Shown piece after piece: positions 12,217 through 15,438 of a stretch of 15,438 nt of DNA. Source of the stretch: an uncultured Clostridia bacterium (GTDB lineage Bacteria; Bacillota; Clostridia; Oscillospirales; Acutalibacteraceae); NCBI GenBank assembly GCA_945926705.1, contig CAMEMA010000010.1, forward strand, positions 1 to 15,438. Reading direction: 5' to 3'. The translations under genes were made by a program, and so were the position numbers. Position 1 is the first letter of the stretch. Each line of letters opens with the position of its first letter. The notes under the pieces were generated by a model that was given only the letters and a program-made list of their open reading frames with translations, was not told the origin of the DNA and did not search any database.

Positions 12217-14796
12217 TTATTTTCCATAATAACATTTCAGATATATTTCTTTAATTTCGCTTATAAGAGGATATCTCGGGTTCGTACCTGTACACTGGTC
12301 TTCATGAGCACACTTTGCAAGCATATCAACTTTATTTAAAAATTCCTCTTCCGGAATGCCATATTCTTTAAGGCTAAGTGGTATATTAAGTGATTCATTC
12401 ATTTTTTTAATCGACCGTATCAAATTGTCTACGCTTTGAACAGTATCCATTCCCGAAGTCCCTATCATTTCTGCAATTTCGGAATACCTTTTATCCGCTC
12501 TATAACTCTCATACTTGGGAAACGCAGCAAATTTTGAAGGAAGTGAAGCGTTGTACTTTATCACATATGGCAACAAAATTGCATTTGCTCTTCCATGAGG
12601 GACATGAAATTCGCCGCCGAGTTTATGTGCCATGGAATGATTCAATCCCAAAAATGCATTTGTAAACGCCATTCCTGCAATACATGAGGCATTGTGCATT
12701 TTTTCACGAGCTTCAGGGTCATTGCTTCCATTTTCATAGGATTTTTTTAGATATTTAAAAACCAATTTTATGGCTTTTTCCGCAAGAGCATCCGTGTAAT
12801 CGTTCGCCATCGTGGAAACATACGCTTCAATAGCATGAGTCAGGACATCCATACCGGTATCAGCTGTAGGAGATTTAGGAAGAGAAGCTACAAAATCAGG
12901 GTCAATTATGGCAACGCTTGGAGTAAGAAAATAATCAGCAAGAGGATATTTTATATTTTCTTTTTTATCTGTAATTACCGCAAATGATGTTACTTCTGAA
13001 CCTGTTCCCGAAGTGGTTGGAACTGCAATCAAAGGAATTTTATGAGATTTCGGATATTTGAAAGCTCGTTTTCTTATATCCATAAATTTGAGTTTTAACC
13101 CCTCAAAATCAAGTTTGGGATATTCATAAAACATCCACATGGCTTTCGCGGCATCTATCGGAGACCCTCCCCCCAAAGCAATTATTGCATCAGGAGAAAA
13201 TAGCTTCATCATTTCCAGTCCTCTCCAGACAGTTTCGACATCAGGGTCCGGACTGACGCTCGAAAATACTTCGATTTGACAACTATCATTTCTCTTATTT
13301 AAATGATACATAACTTTTTGTACGTTTCCTAGTTTTAACATTGTTTCATCGGTAACTATAAACACGCGGCTAATATTTGGCATATCTTTCAGATATGAAA
13401 TAGAGCCTTTTTCAAAATATATTTTTGACGGCACTTTAAACCACTGCATATTAACCCTTCTTTTGAATACTCTTTTTATGTTTAAAAGATTATTAACGGA
13501 AATATTGTCAGTTGTAGAATTTTTTCCTTTTGAACCGCATCCTAGAGTAAGTGATGGAGTTGCAAGGTTATATATATCTCCGATTGCACCTTGCGAAGAC
13601 GGAGAATTTACTATTATTCTTCCGGCATCCATCATTTCTCCGAATTTTTCAATTATTTGTTCATTTTGTGAGTGAATTACCGCAGTATGCCCTTCACCGT
13701 TAAATTTCAAAACTTCCTTACATCTTTCAAAACCTTCAAAAGAATCTTTAACTTTATAATACGACAGAACCGGCGATAATTTTTCTACAGATAATGGACA
13801 ATTTTTTCCTACACATCCAAGCTTCACTATAAGAATTTTAGTATTTTTCGGAACATCTATTCCTGCAGATTTAGCTATCGTATCCGCACTCTTTCCCGCA
13901 ACAACCCCATTTAAGATTCCTTTTTCCGGATTTATCATATAAGATGTAAGTTTTTCCGTGTCTTTTTCATTTAAAAACACGCAACCGTTTTTAATCATTA
14001 TATTTTCAAACTCGGAAGCTATGTCTTCATCAACAACGACAGACTGCTCAGAAGCGCAAATCATTCCGTTATCGAAAGTTTTAGAAAGAATTAAATCATT
14101 ACATGCTCTTTCCAAATTTGCACTCTTTTCAATATAACACGGTACGTTTCCGGGGCCTACTCCCAAAGCCGGTTTCCCGGTGGAATAAGCGGACTTCACC
14201 ATGTTTGCGCCACCTGTAGCAAGAACGACATCGATGCCAGAATGATTCATAAGTGCAGAAGTAGCTTGAATTGACGGATACTCTATCCATTGGATACAGT
14301 TTTCCGGTGCACCTGCTTTTATCGCTGCATTTCTTAAAATTTCCGCCGTAAATGTGCAACATTTTTGAGCTCCGGGGTGAAAGCCAAATATTATCGGATT
14401 TCTCGTTTTTGCACATATAAGCGATTTAAAAACAACTGTTGAAGTAGGATTGGTAACCGGAGTTACTCCCGCAATAACACCGAGAGGTTCTGCAATTTTA
14501 ATATAACTTTCTTCATCATTTTTATCTATCATTCCGACAGTCTTCTGATTTTTTATCGAATTGTAAATATATTCAGAAGCAAACATATTTTTTATTATTT
14601 TATCTTCAACTATTCCGCGTCCGGTTTCCGATACTGCTTTTTCAGAAAACGCAACATGGTTTTCGACTGCAGCAATTGTCATTGCTTCAACAATTTTATC
14701 AATATCCACCTGACTCATTTCCATGTACTGATTTAAAGCGGTCCTCGCTTTCAGTACCAACTCATCTATCATTTTTTGTGTATTACTGTTTTCCAT
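12217..14796 (-). CDS. adhE: Bifunctional acetaldehyde-CoA/alcohol dehydrogenase AdhE
   Basis: Converts acetyl-CoA to acetaldehyde and then ethanol, re-oxidising two NADH in fermentation; the protein forms cytosolic spirosome filaments. The 859-residue protein has both halves. The aldehyde dehydrogenase domain (about 1-440) carries the catalytic C247 in FDNGMICASEQSVVVDE, plus VTPVTNPTSTV and TGGANMVKSAYS. A linker is followed by the iron-dependent alcohol dehydrogenase domain (about 450-859), with the NAD-binding ALGGGSPIDAAKAMW, the AVPTTSGTGSEVT box, and iron ligands in DVLTHAIEAY and in NHSMAHKLGGEFHVPHGRANA. Start ATG at 14796 is 5 bases after GGAGGG. It lies 57 bp after leuS with a candidate promoter between, and is followed by a terminator. 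A decayed copy of its 3' end lies at 9897-10058. Confidence 0.97.
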   Translation of the reverse strand: MENSNTQKMIDELVLKARTALNQYMEMSQVDIDKIVEAMTIAAVENHVAFSEKAVSETGRGIVEDKIIKNMFASEYIYNSIKNQKTVGMIDKNDEESYIKIAEPLGVIAGVTPVTNPTSTVVFKSLICAKTRNPIIFGFHPGAQKCCTFTAEILRNAAIKAGAPENCIQWIEYPSIQATSALMNHSGIDVVLATGGANMVKSAYSTGKPALGVGPGNVPCYIEKSANLERACNDLILSKTFDNGMICASEQSVVVDEDIASEFENIMIKNGCVFLNEKDTEKLTSYMINPEKGILNGVVAGKSADTIAKSAGIDVPKNTKILIVKLGCVGKNCPLSVEKLSPVLSYYKVKDSFEGFERCKEVLKFNGEGHTAVIHSQNEQIIEKFGEMMDAGRIIVNSPSSQGAIGDIYNLATPSLTLGCGSKGKNSTTDNISVNNLLNIKRVFKRRVNMQWFKVPSKIYFEKGSISYLKDMPNISRVFIVTDETMLKLGNVQKVMYHLNKRNDSCQIEVFSSVSPDPDVETVWRGLEMMKLFSPDAIIALGGGSPIDAAKAMWMFYEYPKLDFEGLKLKFMDIRKRAFKYPKSHKIPLIAVPTTSGTGSEVTSFAVITDKKENIKYPLADYFLTPSVAIIDPDFVASLPKSPTADTGMDVLTHAIEAYVSTMANDYTDALAEKAIKLVFKYLKKSYENGSNDPEAREKMHNASCIAGMAFTNAFLGLNHSMAHKLGGEFHVPHGRANAILLPYVIKYNASLPSKFAAFPKYESYRADKRYSEIAEMIGTSGMDTVQSVDNLIRSIKKMNESLNIPLSLKEYGIPEEEFLNKVDMLAKCAHEDQCTGTNPRYPLISEIKEIYLKCYYGK

Positions 14797-14819
14797 TAAA
14801 TCCCTCCGATATTGAATAG

Positions 14820-14847
14820 TTTATAAAATTTATACAAAATAATGCAA
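14820..14847 (-). promoter_or_regulatory. Candidate promoter of adhE
   Basis: On the minus strand, TTGCAT (14847-14842), 16 bases, TATAAA (14825-14820), between leuS and adhE. It would allow adhE expression apart from leuS. AT-rich context makes this tentative. Confidence 0.4.
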
Positions 14848-14853
14848 GTTTTA

Positions 14854-15438
14854 TTATTTAGCTACGACATTTAATATTCTTCCCGGAACATATATCACTT
14901 TTACAATATTTTTTCCTTCAATAGCTCTTCTAAAACTTTCTTCCTTTTTTGCAGATTCCAAAATTTCCTCTTGAGAAACGTCAAGCGCAGCAAGTACTTT
15001 ACCTCTCATTTTTCCGTTGACTTGGAGAATTATGGGGATTTCATTTTCAACGCACTTATTCTCATCATAATGAGGCCACTCAGAAAGCGATACTAAACTT
15101 TCTCCAAAACCACATTCCGACCACATTTCTTCTGTAACGTGAGGAGCAAAAGGACTTAAAATAAGTGTAAAAATTTTCAAATATTCCGATGTTATAAATC
15201 CTTCGTCATATATTCTGTTGATAAGCTCCATAAGAGCTGCGACGGCAGTATTGAATTTAAGATTATCAATATCTTCTTGAACTTTTTTAATTGTTTTATG
15301 AAAGGCAGTTTCCAATTTCGAACTCACTGTACCTTTATTATCATCAAGAATTTCTCTTAGACCCCAATATCTCTCTATAAATCTGCGGCTGCCCTTAATT
15401 CCTGCCGTGTTCCATGGAGCCGGCTTCTCAAAATCTCC
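14854..15438 (-). CDS. leuS: Leucyl-tRNA synthetase, C-terminal part (5' end outside the window)
   Basis: Charges tRNA-Leu with leucine in the cytosol. The visible 194 residues are in frame to the window edge and begin GDFEKPAPWNTAGIKGSRRF, a conserved LeuRS segment. The anticodon-binding helical domain follows (about 38-125) with FTLILSPFAPHVTEEMWSEC. The C-terminal domain has ILQVNGKMRGKVLAALDVSQ and ends IVKVIYVPGRILNVVAK, a typical LeuRS finish. A GTG at 15327 is only an internal codon; the reading frame stays open upstream of it. The catalytic HIGH and KMSKS regions would lie beyond the window. The gene ends 57 bp upstream of adhE on the same strand. Confidence 0.96.
   Translation of the reverse strand, partial: GDFEKPAPWNTAGIKGSRRFIERYWGLREILDDNKGTVSSKLETAFHKTIKKVQEDIDNLKFNTAVAALMELINRIYDEGFITSEYLKIFTLILSPFAPHVTEEMWSECGFGESLVSLSEWPHYDENKCVENEIPIILQVNGKMRGKVLAALDVSQEEILESAKKEESFRRAIEGKNIVKVIYVPGRILNVVAK

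Noticed and set aside
13463..14416. Short open frames on both strands inside adhE
   Set aside because: adhE is intact in its own frame with catalytic residues in place; these are by-products.

Overview
The window looks like low-GC Firmicutes DNA, most likely from the Clostridia and plausibly Oscillospirales. Three things point there. The dnaK locus has the order hrcA-grpE-dnaK-dnaJ under a perfect CIRCE operator. A ClpE-like ATPase has an N-terminal CxxC/CxxC zinc finger and an acidic linker, a form I associate with Ruminococcaceae-type genomes. A 6S RNA of Firmicutes type is also present. Broken genes (a DUF1292 gene with an in-frame stop, an adhE relic) and a tandem family of secreted proteins hint at a genome under reduction or a host-associated life. 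That last point is inference.

Positions 1-3257, nearly all on the minus strand, hold the 5' part of a Clp ATPase gene, pgsA, a cvpA-family membrane protein gene, a 6S RNA, and a DUF1292 gene split by an in-frame TAA but still behind a good promoter. Positions 3448-3968 on the plus strand form a self-contained unit: a sigma-A promoter, a strong ribosome binding site, a Nif11-type (double-glycine leader) peptide gene, and a perfect hairpin terminator. No modification or export gene is visible beside it.

Positions 4140-8968 are the class I heat-shock operon on the minus strand. It has a sigma-A promoter, CIRCE, hrcA, grpE, dnaK, an unusually GC-rich hairpin, and dnaJ. HrcA represses its own operon through CIRCE; GrpE and DnaJ are the nucleotide-exchange factor and J-domain partner of DnaK. 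hrcA appears to start at CTG, and dnaJ at TTG. ruvX (9016-9432) is divergent and ends in a bidirectional terminator.

Positions 9485-12155 are the accessory part: four paralogous secreted-protein genes (A 9485-9844, B 10061-10543, C 10659-11141, D 11369-12079). They share almost the same Sec signal peptide but have divergent mature parts. B, C and D each have a near-consensus sigma-A promoter. B and C are a recent tandem duplication of about 598 bp. A sits beside a decayed copy of the adhE 3' end, so the array grew by duplication out of the adhE-D junction. Mature parts of B, C and D, and separately of A, weakly recall the N-terminal and C-terminal segments of ubiquitin-specific proteases; this is a hypothesis only.

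Positions 12184-15438 hold full-length adhE (aldehyde/alcohol dehydrogenase, fermentative ethanol formation) and the 3' part of leuS, both on the minus strand.
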